From Paenibacillus jilunlii (lineage in GTDB: Bacteria > Bacillota > Bacilli > Paenibacillales > Paenibacillaceae), in the NCBI RefSeq assembly GCF_900102965.1, contig NZ_FNGM01000001.1, positions 970,160-1,034,159 on the forward strand: a stretch of DNA of 64,000 bases. Reading direction: 5' to 3'. The position numbers and the translations under genes were made by a program. Under the pieces are notes generated by a model. That model had not been told where the DNA came from, made no database searches, and saw only the letters and a list, made by a program, of their open reading frames with translations. Every line of letters starts with the position of its first letter. Positions within the stretch are counted from its first letter, which is position 1. Shown here in pieces: positions 17,156 to 26,967 of this stretch.

Positions 17156-18514
17156 ATGAGAAAAAGATGGCTAATGTCTGTGCTCGCGCTCCTGCTGCTG
17201 ATTTCCTGCTTCCCGCTGTTCGGCTCCAAGGCCGAGGCCGCCGACTACACGCAAGGTGTCGATTTGTCGGGTACCACGGCAACGATCTGGTTCAAATCCA
17301 CAGTGAACACAAGTTGGGTGGATGTGCATTACAAGCTTAACAATGGCACACAGATGAATTTCCGCATGACGTACAACAGCAGCAAAGCCCGTTATGAACA
17401 AGCAGTAACGGGTGTTGCCAGCGGCACGGCCCTCACTTATTTCTTCACCTACAATAATGGAACGCCGGCGTATGACACCGGTTGGTTCACTTACAATGGG
17501 GGACCTACACCGACAACGCCGCCTTCGAATCCCTCAGGTTCAATCTATTCTGTTCCAGCCTCATCCATTCCTGTTGCGCCAAACGGTTCAATCTCCGTAA
17601 AAGTAATGAATGGGACAGGCGGTGCATACTCAGACAGCCAGATTTACTGGGGGGTTCTGGGGATTAATCCGGTCAACCAACAATGGAGTTACCTGGATTT
17701 GAACGGAAATCTTGTACCGATCTCCACGGCGCTGAATGACGCTTCCGGGCATCTGACCAAAAATGGCGTGAATTACGCGAATATTTATCACACGGTCAGC
17801 GAGGCTTCCTGGGTCAACATGCCCAAAATCACCTCTGGGCGCATGTTCCTCAGTGTAGGCACACCCCTGTACATCAAGACATATAACGACGGCTTCGCCG
17901 GACCGAACGTCGATAATCCGACCGATCCGAACCGCAATATCTACTTTGATTTTGTGGAATTTACAGTCGATGATGCCGGTTACCATGGCAATACTACCCG
18001 CGTTGACGGCTTCGGTTTCCCGATCCAGCACCGGCTGGTAAATAAGTCCGGGTCTTTTGACCAAACGGTAGGCGAATTTGAATCGGAAACCCGTGCCGGA
18101 TTATTTACAAAATATCAGAACGAAGTGCCGGCCGCCTTCAAATCGTTAGCTACGGTTCAGGCGCCGTACCGGATTGTGGCACCGATCCATGGATCTTTTG
18201 CCGCAGGCGGAGCCAATGCCAACTATTTCGCCGGTTATTCCAGCTACAACACCCAGGATATTCTGCGCTGTGACGGAGCGCTGACCGATGCCGCAACTGC
18301 GGCTGCGATCAACCGCCATGTCTATACAACCGGCAACTGGAACAATGTAGCCAACTATTACAACGCCGCTCCGGCCAACTATTATGCGAAGTTTTGGCAT
18401 GATCATAGCATTAACCGCCTGGCCTACGGCTTTCCGTATGATGATGTCAACGGCCAAGCCGCCTACCTGGAGGTAGGCGATCCCAAAGGTCTGATTATCC
18501 GTGTTGCCTGGTAA
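17156..18514 (+). CDS. Secreted beta-1,3-glucanase: CBM56-like module plus GH64
   Basis: This 452-residue protein has a classical signal peptide (about 1-28, 'LALLLLISCF' core, cleavage near 'AEA-AD'). A beta-sandwich carbohydrate-binding module (about 30-115: 'VDVHYKLNNGTQMNFRMTY' and 'TYFFTYNNGTPAYDTGWFTY') resembles the CBM56 type that binds beta-1,3-glucan. A Pro/Thr/Ser linker (about 117-130) leads to a GH64 domain (about 135-452, thaumatin-like). GH64 enzymes cleave laminarin/curdlan, typically releasing laminaripentaose. The start at ATG 17156 follows TTGGAGG. The target is probably fungal or plant glucan outside the cell. It is a single gene with its own promoter region and terminator. 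Confidence 0.85.
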   Translation: MRKRWLMSVLALLLLISCFPLFGSKAEAADYTQGVDLSGTTATIWFKSTVNTSWVDVHYKLNNGTQMNFRMTYNSSKARYEQAVTGVASGTALTYFFTYNNGTPAYDTGWFTYNGGPTPTTPPSNPSGSIYSVPASSIPVAPNGSISVKVMNGTGGAYSDSQIYWGVLGINPVNQQWSYLDLNGNLVPISTALNDASGHLTKNGVNYANIYHTVSEASWVNMPKITSGRMFLSVGTPLYIKTYNDGFAGPNVDNPTDPNRNIYFDFVEFTVDDAGYHGNTTRVDGFGFPIQHRLVNKSGSFDQTVGEFESETRAGLFTKYQNEVPAAFKSLATVQAPYRIVAPIHGSFAAGGANANYFAGYSSYNTQDILRCDGALTDAATAAAINRHVYTTGNWNNVANYYNAAPANYYAKFWHDHSINRLAYGFPYDDVNGQAAYLEVGDPKGLIIRVAW

Positions 18515-18581
18515 AAAGAACATTCCATACGCAGCACGCAAACGAACTATGGCAAGTTGAGACCGCTTCACTTTTGTCACT

Positions 18582-18627
18582 AACCCAACAGCCCCGGCAG
18601 GGTCTAGCCTGCCGGGGCTGTTGGGTT
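18582..18627. terminator. Very strong 20-bp hairpin after the glucanase gene
   Basis: Positions 18582-18601 are perfectly complementary to 18608-18627 around a 6-nt loop. The GC-rich stem lacks a long T tract (only GCGG follows), so termination may rely on the hairpin alone, or it may act as an mRNA 3' stabiliser. Confidence 0.65.
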
Positions 18628-19024
18628 GCGGAACAGGATGTGGCGCCAACGGCGTTTTACTTATAGCTGTCAGTTCATTACCAGTTTCCTCGAAATTATA
18701 GTACATCCCTACATGAAAACATCCATACTGCATCCTATCTGGCAAATTCATTATTCGTTTATATGTGTATCCCTCTAAGGTGCCGCTGCGGCGCATGGAT
18801 GCCTATTGTTATCACAATGAAGAATACGGATTTTTAAGATCATCTATATCACAAATCCCTCAAAAATCAACTTTTCTGACTGGCTTGCAGCACGGCCTTC
18901 TGGAAACATGAATGACTTTCAGATAATAGTTATTTTTTAATTATTGCAATTCTACATACTTTCTTCATATTTATTGGGTACACTTCTATTTAAAATCGCG
19001 TGAGCAGTTAAATGGAGGTACACG
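18628..19024. other. Gene-free interval before the cell-wall-binding lipoprotein
   Basis: About 400 bp without a supported gene. The distal part (18830-19000) is AT-rich and probably holds the promoter of the lipoprotein gene; TTGGGTACACTTCTATTTAAAAT is within it at about 18976. A minus-strand frame crosses 18660-18796, but it lacks a ribosome binding site and continues into the glucanase antisense, so I do not call it. Confidence 0.5.
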
Positions 19025-20218
19025 ATGAACAAAAATATATGGACCACTGCCTTGACTACTATATTGCTGGGAGCGGCTCTGGCAGGCTGTTCGGCGGGAA
19101 ATAATTCAACATCTGCTCAGCCGGACAACGGATCACCAGCTACAGTCTCCGCACCCTGGCTCGCTACCAAGAATACAACCCGCATCAATACCTCAGACCC
19201 TATCCAAGCAGCGGTTCTGGTGTCCCAAACGCTGTGGACAGCGGAAACAAAGAGTAACCGGCCTGCCAGTGTAGTCCTAACCGATGTCAGCAGCTGGCAG
19301 ATTGCCGCAGCAAGCACGGACTTGATTCATCATCCAAGCAATGGTCCGGTTCTGTTTTTCACCAAAGACGGTATCCCCGAAGCCACCCTGACGGAGCTGA
19401 AACGGCTGAAGCCGATGGGAGCAGAGAGCAACAATGGAATTCAGGCGGTTCTGGTCGGACCAGTGGCTGAAGGCGCGGAGGAGCAGTTGGAGAAGCTTGG
19501 TTTAAAGATAGACAAGATTGAAGGGAAGAACGCGGCGGACATTGCGAAGTCGATCGATGATTATTATGCAAAAGTGTCCGGCAGCTTACCGCAAAGTGTC
19601 ATTATCGGCTCCATGGACAGTCCAGAATATACACTGCCAGCGGTCAATTGGATCGCGCATATGCCGGAACCCTTGCTCTATGTGAGCAAGGATGTAATTC
19701 CGGCGGCTACCGCTGAGGCACTTAAAGCCCGTAACGGCAGTGCGGCCATCTACCTTCTCGGTCCAACATCTGCGGTCTCCGCAGACGTTGAAGCACAGCT
19801 TAAGGAATACGGATCGGTAACCCGTATTTCCGGTGATGACCCCTATGCTAACGCGGTCGCTTTTGCCAGGTTCAAAGATGAGAGTAACGGTTTCGGCTGG
19901 GGCATCACAACTCCAGGACATAACCTGTCGGTGCTGACCCCAGATTCAACTATGCTGGCGATTGCTGCTGCACCGTTCTCACACCTGGGCAAACATGCTC
20001 CCTTGGTATTCACCGAAAAAGACGGCCTGCCGGATTCATTAATGAATTACACGATGGAGCTTCAACCTAAATTCAAGGACTCTCCTGCGGAGGGTCCGTA
20101 CAACCACGCCTGGCTGACCGGCGACACCGGTACACTTACTAACGGTGCGCAAAGTGAAATCGATGATATGCTGGAGATCTCTCCTGCCTCCGGCGCGAAT
20201 CCGCATTCGGGACATTAA
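19025..20218 (+). CDS. Lipoprotein with cell-wall-binding repeat 2 domains
   Basis: This 397-residue protein has a lipoprotein signal (hydrophobic core 'LTTILLGAALAGC', lipid-attached C22). About three repeats of the cell-wall-binding repeat 2 family follow (about 50-370), with repeated 'SWQIAAASTDLIHHPSNGPVLFF', 'NWIAHMPEPLLYVSKDVIP' and 'STMLAIAAAPFSHLGKHAPLVF' units. Such domains attach proteins to wall polymers in Firmicutes. The start at ATG 19025 follows TGGAGGT. The protein ends in 'PHSGH', and an SLH-domain frame continues in the same phase right after the TAA (see next entry). Its job is probably at the membrane-wall interface; no enzymatic domain is visible. Confidence 0.8.
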   Translation: MNKNIWTTALTTILLGAALAGCSAGNNSTSAQPDNGSPATVSAPWLATKNTTRINTSDPIQAAVLVSQTLWTAETKSNRPASVVLTDVSSWQIAAASTDLIHHPSNGPVLFFTKDGIPEATLTELKRLKPMGAESNNGIQAVLVGPVAEGAEEQLEKLGLKIDKIEGKNAADIAKSIDDYYAKVSGSLPQSVIIGSMDSPEYTLPAVNWIAHMPEPLLYVSKDVIPAATAEALKARNGSAAIYLLGPTSAVSADVEAQLKEYGSVTRISGDDPYANAVAFARFKDESNGFGWGITTPGHNLSVLTPDSTMLAIAAAPFSHLGKHAPLVFTEKDGLPDSLMNYTMELQPKFKDSPAEGPYNHAWLTGDTGTLTNGAQSEIDDMLEISPASGANPHSGH

Positions 20219-20509
20219 TACAGGTCAATCCGGTACCGGATTCCGTCCCGCGGCATTACCCGTGAAGAAGCGGCAGTTATGGTTGCCAAGGCCGCGCGCC
20301 TATCCACCTATGGAAGTGCCGGCCGCGTGAAGTTTGGTGACACATCCAACCTGCCGCAGGACAGCCGCCAGGCAATTCAGGCGGTGAACGAGCATGAGAT
20401 TATGACCGGAGACGGCGGCCGCTTTCATCCCAAGCAGGTGCTGGTCCGTGAACAGGCCGCGGCAATCTTGGTCAGAGTGCAGAAATTGATACCGGAAGTT
20501 CTCTACTGA
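20219..20509 (+). pseudogene. SLH-domain remnant, in phase with the preceding lipoprotein gene
   Basis: Directly after the TAA at 20216-20218, the same reading phase stays open for 96 codons. It spells the end of one S-layer-homology motif ('GITREEAAVMVAKA') and one complete further motif ('VKFGDTSNLPQDSRQAI...ITREE-like VLVREQAAAILVRV'). There is no start codon with a ribosome binding site at its head. The first dozen residues do not look like SLH sequence, which suggests a deletion junction. It is either the tail of a decayed SLH protein or a former C-terminal anchoring module of the lipoprotein, separated by a stop codon. Confidence 0.65.
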
Positions 20510-20577
20510 TGGTACAGGCAACCCGGAATATGATAAGCTCATGGAGTCAGGTCAGCCCTAGTAGAGGAGAGAAAACT

Positions 20578-23508
20578 ATGAGCAGCTTAAAAACAGGCCA
20601 GATCTATTCTGGATTTCAAGTTGTACATGAGGAATATATCCGGGAAATTGAATCTACGGTATTCACGTTGGAGCATAAGCCAAGCGGCGCGAGGCTGCTT
20701 TTTGTACAGAATCAAGATGACAACAAGGTGTTCAGTATAAGCTTTCGGACTCCGCCCGGAGACAGTACGGGAGTCTTTCATATTTTAGAGCATTCAGTGC
20801 TGTGCGGTTCCGATAAATATCCGGTAAAGGAACCGTTTGTGGAGCTGCTTAAAGGCTCGATGAAGACGTTTCTGAACGCATTTACATTTGCCGACAAGAC
20901 CATGTATCCGGTGGCAAGCCGGAATAACCAGGATTTCTCCAACCTGATGGAGGTCTATCTGGACAGTGTGTTTAAGCCGAATATCTACAGGCAGCAGGAG
21001 ATTTTTGAGCAGGAGGGCTGGCATTACGAACTGCAGCATGCGGAGGATGAGCTGATCTACAAAGGCGTGGTATACAACGAGATGAAAGGCTCCTATTCCT
21101 CGCCGGTTACGGTACTGATTGACAGGATCAAAAAGTCGCTGTACCCGGACACGGTTTACCGGTATTCCTCGGGCGGAGATCCGCAGGATATTCCTGCGTT
21201 GACCTATGAGCAGTTCCTTGCTGCGCACAGCCAATATTACCACCCGTCCAACAGCTATTTTTATCTGTATGGGGACGTTAATATCGAAGAGCGGCTGGAG
21301 TTCATCCACCAGGAATATCTAAAATCGTACAACCGCGATGATTTCGATACCGCCATTGCTCTTCAGCAACCGACCGGAATGACGGAGCTTGCGGCGGAAT
21401 ACCCCATTCTGGAAACCGAAACCGCTGCTGACAAGACCTATCTGAGTATGAACTATGTGATCGGCACATCCTTGGACCGGGAACTGAATCTCTCTTTTGC
21501 TATTCTGAAAAACATGCTGATGGACAGCAACGCGGCTCCGCTAAAACGGGCGCTGCTCGAAAGCGGTCTGGGCAAAGACGTGTTTGCTTTTTATTCCGAT
21601 AGTATGATTCAGCCGATGCTGGGCATTACATTGACCCATTCCAATCCTTCTGCTAAGGATGCTTTTCTGGACCTGGTCCGAACTACATTAAGCCGCCTTG
21701 CTGCGGAGGGGCTGGATGAGAAGCTGGTGCTGGCTGCGGTCAACAGCAAAGAATTTGAACTGCGTGAAGCAGACTTTATCCAATACCCGAAAGGGCTGAC
21801 CTATAATATTGAGGTTATGAAGTCCTGGCTGTACGATGGCTCACCCACAACCCATTTGGAGTATGAAGCTTTGATTGCTTCCATCCGGGAACAATGTGCA
21901 GACCGTTATTTTGAGCGGCTGATCGAAACCTATTTGCTGAACAGTGACCACTGCAGTGTAGTAATACTCCAACCTTCTGCTACTCTGGCAGCCGACAAGG
22001 AAACGTCCATCCGTCAGCAGCTTGCCGAATATAAGGCATCCCTGTCCCCGGCACAGCTCGGGCAGCTCATTCAGCGTACACAGAACCTGCTGGAACGGCA
22101 GGGCCGTCCGGACGCGGCCGAGGATCTGCACAAGCTTCCGAAGCTGTCTCTTCAGGACATTAACCGCAGCGTTTCTCCTCAAGTTCCTACACAGGAGTAC
22201 ATGCTGGAAGGGATAAAGCTGATTCACCATGAGCTGCCCACGAACAAAATTGCCTATATCAAGCTATATTGGGACACAGGGGTTCTTGCGGCGGAACAGA
22301 TTCCTTATCTTGTGCTGCTGGCGAGAGCGCTCGGGCAATTGGAGACTGCAGCTTACAGTATTGAAGAACTTACGGCTGAAATTGGGATAAGAACCGGGGG
22401 GATTCGTTTTCAGAATGAGGTGTTTGGAGCCAATAAAAATTCGCAAGCAGGCTATCAGCCCAAATTCAGCGCACGCATCAAAGTTATGGAAGGCAGCATT
22501 GGCGAATCTCTGAAGCTGCTTCACGAGCTGCTCTACGGCAGCAATCTGGATAACTTCACCAAGCTGCAGGAAATTGTTCGCCGGGAAGCCTCGCATATGG
22601 AATCGGTCCTGAACCAGAAAGGCAATGAAATCGCAGCCAGCCGTTTGCTGTCCTATTTCTCCGACATGGGGGCATATGAGGAACAGCTCGGCGGCGTGGC
22701 CTATTACCGTTTTATCCGGGAGCTTGCAGACGGTATAGACCTCCAGGTCGAACAGCTCTCTGAAACCCTAAAGGGGATCTGTACAGCCTTGTTCAATAAG
22801 CGGAATTTAACGCTTTCTGTGACGGGGACTTCAGATATCTATGCAGAGTTCGCTGCACATTTGGCACAACTGGACATCCAAGACCGGCCGGTGGAGCCGC
22901 AACCTAAGCTTAAGGCGCAAAATCTCGGAAGTAACGAAGGGTTCATGTCCGCAAGCCAGGTGCAGTATGTGGTTAAGGGGTATGACTTCACCAAGCTTGG
23001 TTTTGTCTATTCAGGCAAGATGCAGGTGCTCAAAAAAATCCTCAGCCTCACGCACCTCTGGAACACGGTGCGGGTAAAAGGCGGGGCGTATGGCGGGAAT
23101 CTGCTCCTGCGCAGAGACGGGGTGCTTTTGTTCACTTCCTATCGGGACCCGAATCTGCAGGAGACGCTCGAGGTCTACGATCAGGCCTACCGCTTTGCCG
23201 AAAGCTTTAAAGCGGATGCAGAAGAGATGACCCAAGCGATAATCGGCACGCTGGCGATGTTTGAATTGCCGCTCAGTCCCAGCGCACTCCGGCGGCGGGC
23301 GGACCGGCATTATTTTGAACAGATTACCGTAGAAGAGCTGCAGCGGGAGCGAAATGAAATCTTCTCGGCAACACCGGAAGATATCAGGCACTATGCCGGA
23401 CTGCTTAAGACGGTGACGGAACAGAATTTCTTCTGTGTGGTCGGCAATGAATCCAAGATGAAATCGGCACAAGCTATATTTGGCAGCCTGGAGGAACTGG
23501 TGAGATAA
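20578..23508 (+). CDS. M16C-family zinc metallopeptidase (presequence-protease-like)
   Basis: This 976-residue protein of the insulinase/PreP type has the inverted zinc motif H68-I-L-E71-H72 ('HILEHSVLCGSDKYP') and a downstream 'VYNEMKGSYSSP' supplying the third ligand. The C-terminal half repeats the M16 fold without the motif ('KGGAYGGNLLLRRDG'). There is no signal peptide, so it is cytoplasmic. Such enzymes degrade short peptides in a closed chamber. The start at ATG 20578 follows AGAGGAGAG, not the longer frame from 20509. The response-regulator gene begins 3 nt after the stop, so it is probably co-translated with the two-component pair. Confidence 0.9.
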   Translation: MSSLKTGQIYSGFQVVHEEYIREIESTVFTLEHKPSGARLLFVQNQDDNKVFSISFRTPPGDSTGVFHILEHSVLCGSDKYPVKEPFVELLKGSMKTFLNAFTFADKTMYPVASRNNQDFSNLMEVYLDSVFKPNIYRQQEIFEQEGWHYELQHAEDELIYKGVVYNEMKGSYSSPVTVLIDRIKKSLYPDTVYRYSSGGDPQDIPALTYEQFLAAHSQYYHPSNSYFYLYGDVNIEERLEFIHQEYLKSYNRDDFDTAIALQQPTGMTELAAEYPILETETAADKTYLSMNYVIGTSLDRELNLSFAILKNMLMDSNAAPLKRALLESGLGKDVFAFYSDSMIQPMLGITLTHSNPSAKDAFLDLVRTTLSRLAAEGLDEKLVLAAVNSKEFELREADFIQYPKGLTYNIEVMKSWLYDGSPTTHLEYEALIASIREQCADRYFERLIETYLLNSDHCSVVILQPSATLAADKETSIRQQLAEYKASLSPAQLGQLIQRTQNLLERQGRPDAAEDLHKLPKLSLQDINRSVSPQVPTQEYMLEGIKLIHHELPTNKIAYIKLYWDTGVLAAEQIPYLVLLARALGQLETAAYSIEELTAEIGIRTGGIRFQNEVFGANKNSQAGYQPKFSARIKVMEGSIGESLKLLHELLYGSNLDNFTKLQEIVRREASHMESVLNQKGNEIAASRLLSYFSDMGAYEEQLGGVAYYRFIRELADGIDLQVEQLSETLKGICTALFNKRNLTLSVTGTSDIYAEFAAHLAQLDIQDRPVEPQPKLKAQNLGSNEGFMSASQVQYVVKGYDFTKLGFVYSGKMQVLKKILSLTHLWNTVRVKGGAYGGNLLLRRDGVLLFTSYRDPNLQETLEVYDQAYRFAESFKADAEEMTQAIIGTLAMFELPLSPSALRRRADRHYFEQITVEELQRERNEIFSATPEDIRHYAGLLKTVTEQNFFCVVGNESKMKSAQAIFGSLEELVR

Positions 23509-23511
23509 CAG

Positions 23512-24216
23512 ATGAAAACACAAATTTTGATTATCGACGACGAATGGAACATGCGGAATTTACTGCGCATTTATTTGCAGAAGGAAGGATTTTCCACCCA
23601 AGAGGCAGCTACCGGACAAGAAGCTCTTCGTATGATCGGGAAGCAGGCATTCGACCTGCTCCTGCTGGATGTCATGATGCCGGATACGGACGGCTGGCAG
23701 GTCTGCCGCGCCGTTAGGGAGCATACGCAGATTCCCATTCTGATGCTTACCGCACGTTCTGAAACGAAGGACAAGGTGCTTGGGCTGGGGATTGGCGCAG
23801 ATGACTACCTGACCAAACCCTTTGAGCCGGAAGAATTACTGGCCCGGATTCATTCTTTGCTGCGGCGCTCATCACTGACCCGGACAGTGGAACCGCAGGA
23901 GAAGCAGCTGAATTATCCGGGATTGCGAATCCTGCCGGATGCCCGCGAGGTGCATATTGAAGGGCAGCGTGTTGATTTTACCTTGAAGGAATTTGATCTC
24001 CTGACCATGCTGGCGCGGAGCAGCCAACGGGTGTTCACCAGGGATGAGCTGGTTGAACGTCTATGGGGCAATGATTATGGCGGGGAGACGCGCGTGATCG
24101 ACACGCATATCAAGAACATCCGAGAGAAGCTGCAAAAAGCCGGACTGCCGTATAATCCGGTACAAACAGTATGGGGGCTGGGTTATAAATTTCAGGTTCC
24201 AGGCACATGCGAATGA
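23512..24216 (+). CDS. OmpR-family response regulator
   Basis: This 234-residue regulator has a receiver domain (D9/D10, phospho-acceptor D53 in 'LLDVMMPDTDGW', conserved Lys in 'YLTKPFEPEE') and a winged-helix effector domain (about 130-232, ending 'VWGLGYKF'). It sits between the M16C peptidase gene (3-nt gap) and its cognate kinase (10-nt overlap). The target genes are not evident; the peptidase itself is the first suspect. Confidence 0.92.
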   Translation: MKTQILIIDDEWNMRNLLRIYLQKEGFSTQEAATGQEALRMIGKQAFDLLLLDVMMPDTDGWQVCRAVREHTQIPILMLTARSETKDKVLGLGIGADDYLTKPFEPEELLARIHSLLRRSSLTRTVEPQEKQLNYPGLRILPDAREVHIEGQRVDFTLKEFDLLTMLARSSQRVFTRDELVERLWGNDYGGETRVIDTHIKNIREKLQKAGLPYNPVQTVWGLGYKFQVPGTCE

Positions 24217-25607
24217 AAAATAACATCATCGGCTTTAAGCTCGGTCTTGTGATCATGTCGGTGTTCCTGATTGTTTTGCTGTTCCTGGGCGTGGCCATCG
24301 ACCGGATGTTCAGCAGCTTTTATTACAAAGAAATGCAGACGGAAACAGAGGAGCTGGCTTCGCATTTTGCAGTCATGGCCGAATCCCAGGATACCACCAG
24401 CGAACAAATGATGCGGACCTTTGCTGAATTTTCCAATGTGAGTATTTTTAATATCTCCCGCGACAGAAGTGTGACACTTCATTCAGGCGTGCACGATTCA
24501 GCGGATCGTTCGTTTATACACGGGTCTGATCTGGCCCGGATATTCTCGGGAACCCGCGTGAGTTTGTTGTACAAAGACCCCGCAGGACACCGGTATTTCG
24601 TAACCGGACAGCCTATACAGGATGGCAGCAGGGTGAATTCCGCGCTCTATGTCATGTCATCCACACAAAGCATGGAGCAGTCGCTGGCTTCGGTGCGGGA
24701 TATTCTGCTGCTTTCAGGAATAGGGGCTTTTGTGTTGGCCCTGGGCATTACCTGGATTATAGCCAGAGTGCTGTCGCGCCCGCTGGTGCAGATGCAGAAG
24801 GCAACCCGCAACATTGCGGCAGGTGAGCTGGAGACAAGGCTGACGATCCTCAGCAATGATGAAATCGGGTTTCTGGCTGCAGCCATTAACGATCTGGCGG
24901 TTGATCTGCAGCGCTACAGAGATACCAGGCAGGAATTCCTGGCGAATATCTCGCATGAGCTGCGGACGCCAATCACCTATTTGCAAGGATACGCTAAGGT
25001 AATGAAAGACGAGCTGTACGAGACAGAAGAAGAAAAGCAGCTCTATCTGGACATCATCGGCCAGGAAGCGCACCGCATTCAGCACCTGGTGGACGATTTG
25101 TTCGAGCTCGCCAAGATGGAGGAGGGTAAAATCCCGCTGAATCTGGAAGAAGTGGACCTGAAGCAAATTGTGGATCAAGCCGCCCGCAAGCTTGAATTAA
25201 CCGCCAAGGAAAAAGGCCTCAAGCTTGCGGTGGCGCATAACGGACAGGCTTCTCTATTACTTGGGGACAGCAAACGCATGGAGCAAATCGTGATGAATCT
25301 GCTGGAAAATGCTGTGCGGTATACTGATGAAGGAGAGATTAACGTCCAATTGAACTACTTATCAGATGCCGCAGTTTTTATAGTAGAAGACACCGGGATG
25401 GGTATCCCGGAAGCAGAGCTTCCTTATATATTTGACCGTTTCTACAGGGTGGAGAAGTCGCGCTCGCGTCAATATGGAGGCACCGGCCTCGGTCTTTCTA
25501 TCGTTAACAAGCTGGTCGAGCTTCTGGACGGTTCAATCCGCATCACCAGCAAGGCTGGGACGGGAACCCGCTGCGAGGTCAAGTTCAACAAGCAGCCCCT
25601 TCCATGA
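24207..25607 (+). CDS. HAMP-containing sensor histidine kinase
   Basis: This 466-residue kinase has a transmembrane helix (about 9-31), an extracytoplasmic loop of about 130 residues, a second helix (about 165-190), and a HAMP domain ('ARVLSRPLVQMQKATRNIAAGEL'). HisKA follows ('FLANISHELRTPITYLQGY', His near residue 250), then HATPase ('MNLLENAVRYTD', 'DTGMGIPE', 'GGTGLGLSIV'). The start overlaps the response-regulator stop, which is typical of a coupled pair. Layout and motifs resemble envelope-stress kinases of Firmicutes. The signal is unknown. Confidence 0.92.
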   Translation: MRMKNNIIGFKLGLVIMSVFLIVLLFLGVAIDRMFSSFYYKEMQTETEELASHFAVMAESQDTTSEQMMRTFAEFSNVSIFNISRDRSVTLHSGVHDSADRSFIHGSDLARIFSGTRVSLLYKDPAGHRYFVTGQPIQDGSRVNSALYVMSSTQSMEQSLASVRDILLLSGIGAFVLALGITWIIARVLSRPLVQMQKATRNIAAGELETRLTILSNDEIGFLAAAINDLAVDLQRYRDTRQEFLANISHELRTPITYLQGYAKVMKDELYETEEEKQLYLDIIGQEAHRIQHLVDDLFELAKMEEGKIPLNLEEVDLKQIVDQAARKLELTAKEKGLKLAVAHNGQASLLLGDSKRMEQIVMNLLENAVRYTDEGEINVQLNYLSDAAVFIVEDTGMGIPEAELPYIFDRFYRVEKSRSRQYGGTGLGLSIVNKLVELLDGSIRITSKAGTGTRCEVKFNKQPLP

Positions 25608-25626
25608 AGAGTCATGATTTTACCGC

Positions 25627-26820
25627 CTATCGACCTAAGAAGCCGAAAATCTCATCAACAGCCAGGCGATACCCGCCTGAACGTTGAAAGGTTTCCTGCA
25701 GATGGTCTACTGCTTTTTTGTATGACGGGTGGTTCAGCACTTGATCTGCCGCTTCAATCAGTTGATTTGCAGTCAAGCTTTGCATTTGCAATGCAATACC
25801 TGCTCCGAGACTGGCAATTCGCCCGGCAACTATCGGCTGGTCTGCGCTCTGGGGGATTACGACTAGCGGAACCCCGTTATAGAGAGCTTCATGGGTACTG
25901 TTCATTCCGCCATGTGTAATAAATAATGAGATGTGCTTCAGTAATTCAGTTTGCGGAACATAATTTTGTACAATGAAGTTATCAGGAATTTCCCCTAAAT
26001 CAGAAATTGGGGTTTTATTCCCGACTGACATGACAATAGTATAATCAGTGTTCCCGAATGCCTCAAAACAAAGCTTATAGAAATCTATTGCTTGGTTAAA
26101 GACAGTCCCCAGTGAAATGTAAATGGTTTTTTTTCCCTTGATTGCGTTTAAGTCGAAGTTTGCTTGAGTTGGTCTTGAAGAGAGAGAGGGACCTACAAAT
26201 TTATAAGTTTGATCGAATCCCTCTCCATTGAGCTGAAATTCCCTGGTTGTATAAACGATTGTAAGGGGTGCAGGATTACAAATGACTTCGTAAGGAGATT
26301 GAATTTCCACATTATATTTTTCCTTCAGCTTTACCGTCAGGCTGTGATATCTATCGTATATAGGCTTAGCTATTTCTGCAGGGATTTTCATAGAGGGCTG
26401 TTCCAGCATTTTATCAAAGGATGCTTGGGTCTGCGCAAAGGATGTACAGGAGTTAAATGCGGGAAGCTCCAGAATCTGCGCAAGCATACGTCCACAGCCA
26501 AACATGGAATCATGGATGATGTAATCAAAATGCTCGCCAGCAATCTGTTCCAGAACACTTGGTATGACTATATCCGCTGTAAGTAAAAGACCGTTAATTC
26601 TTTCGAGCAGATAATTTCTTCCGCCTGAGATGAAGGCCTTAATAATTTTTTGATCGTCAATTGTCAGTACTGAAGCTCCTGTCTTCTCTATGCGCTCCCG
26701 GTAAGCTTCAGTACAAAAGTATACTACCTCTTCGCCACGCGAAATAAGCTCCTGCACCACACCAATAGTTGGATTGATGTGTCCTTCTGATCCTCCATTA
26801 ATAAATAACACACGCGCCAT
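25627..26820 (-). CDS. UDP-glycosyltransferase of the macrolide (MGT/YjiC) type, GT1
   Basis: This 397-residue GT-B enzyme has N-terminal 'VLFINGGSEGHINPTIGVVQEL' and the C-terminal sugar-nucleotide motif 'THGGMNSTHEALYNGVPLVVIPQSADQP'. The subfamily glycosylates macrolides, flavonoids and other small acceptors. The start at ATG 26820 has AAAGGAG 8 nt upstream; the GTG at 26829 is too close. It has a lower GC content than its neighbours and lies convergent to the two-component genes. A role in inactivating an antibiotic or in decorating a metabolite is possible. The acceptor is unknown. Confidence 0.88.
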   Translation of the reverse strand: MARVLFINGGSEGHINPTIGVVQELISRGEEVVYFCTEAYRERIEKTGASVLTIDDQKIIKAFISGGRNYLLERINGLLLTADIVIPSVLEQIAGEHFDYIIHDSMFGCGRMLAQILELPAFNSCTSFAQTQASFDKMLEQPSMKIPAEIAKPIYDRYHSLTVKLKEKYNVEIQSPYEVICNPAPLTIVYTTREFQLNGEGFDQTYKFVGPSLSSRPTQANFDLNAIKGKKTIYISLGTVFNQAIDFYKLCFEAFGNTDYTIVMSVGNKTPISDLGEIPDNFIVQNYVPQTELLKHISLFITHGGMNSTHEALYNGVPLVVIPQSADQPIVAGRIASLGAGIALQMQSLTANQLIEAADQVLNHPSYKKAVDHLQETFQRSGGYRLAVDEIFGFLGR

Positions 26821-26967
26821 TTCTACCACTCCTTTGGGTATACTCTTCTCTAAATTTGTGTAAGAGCAGGGTGCTATGTTCTTTACGAAAATAAACAGTG
26901 GATATACGTTCGTAATCCGAACATAAAATCCACTGTATATAATAGCATAAATAATGGAAAATATAAT

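Noticed and set aside
18146..18796. Minus-strand frame overlapping the glucanase gene end
   Set aside because: The part outside the glucanase has no ribosome binding site, crosses the strong hairpin at 18582-18627 and otherwise is antisense of the GH64 domain.
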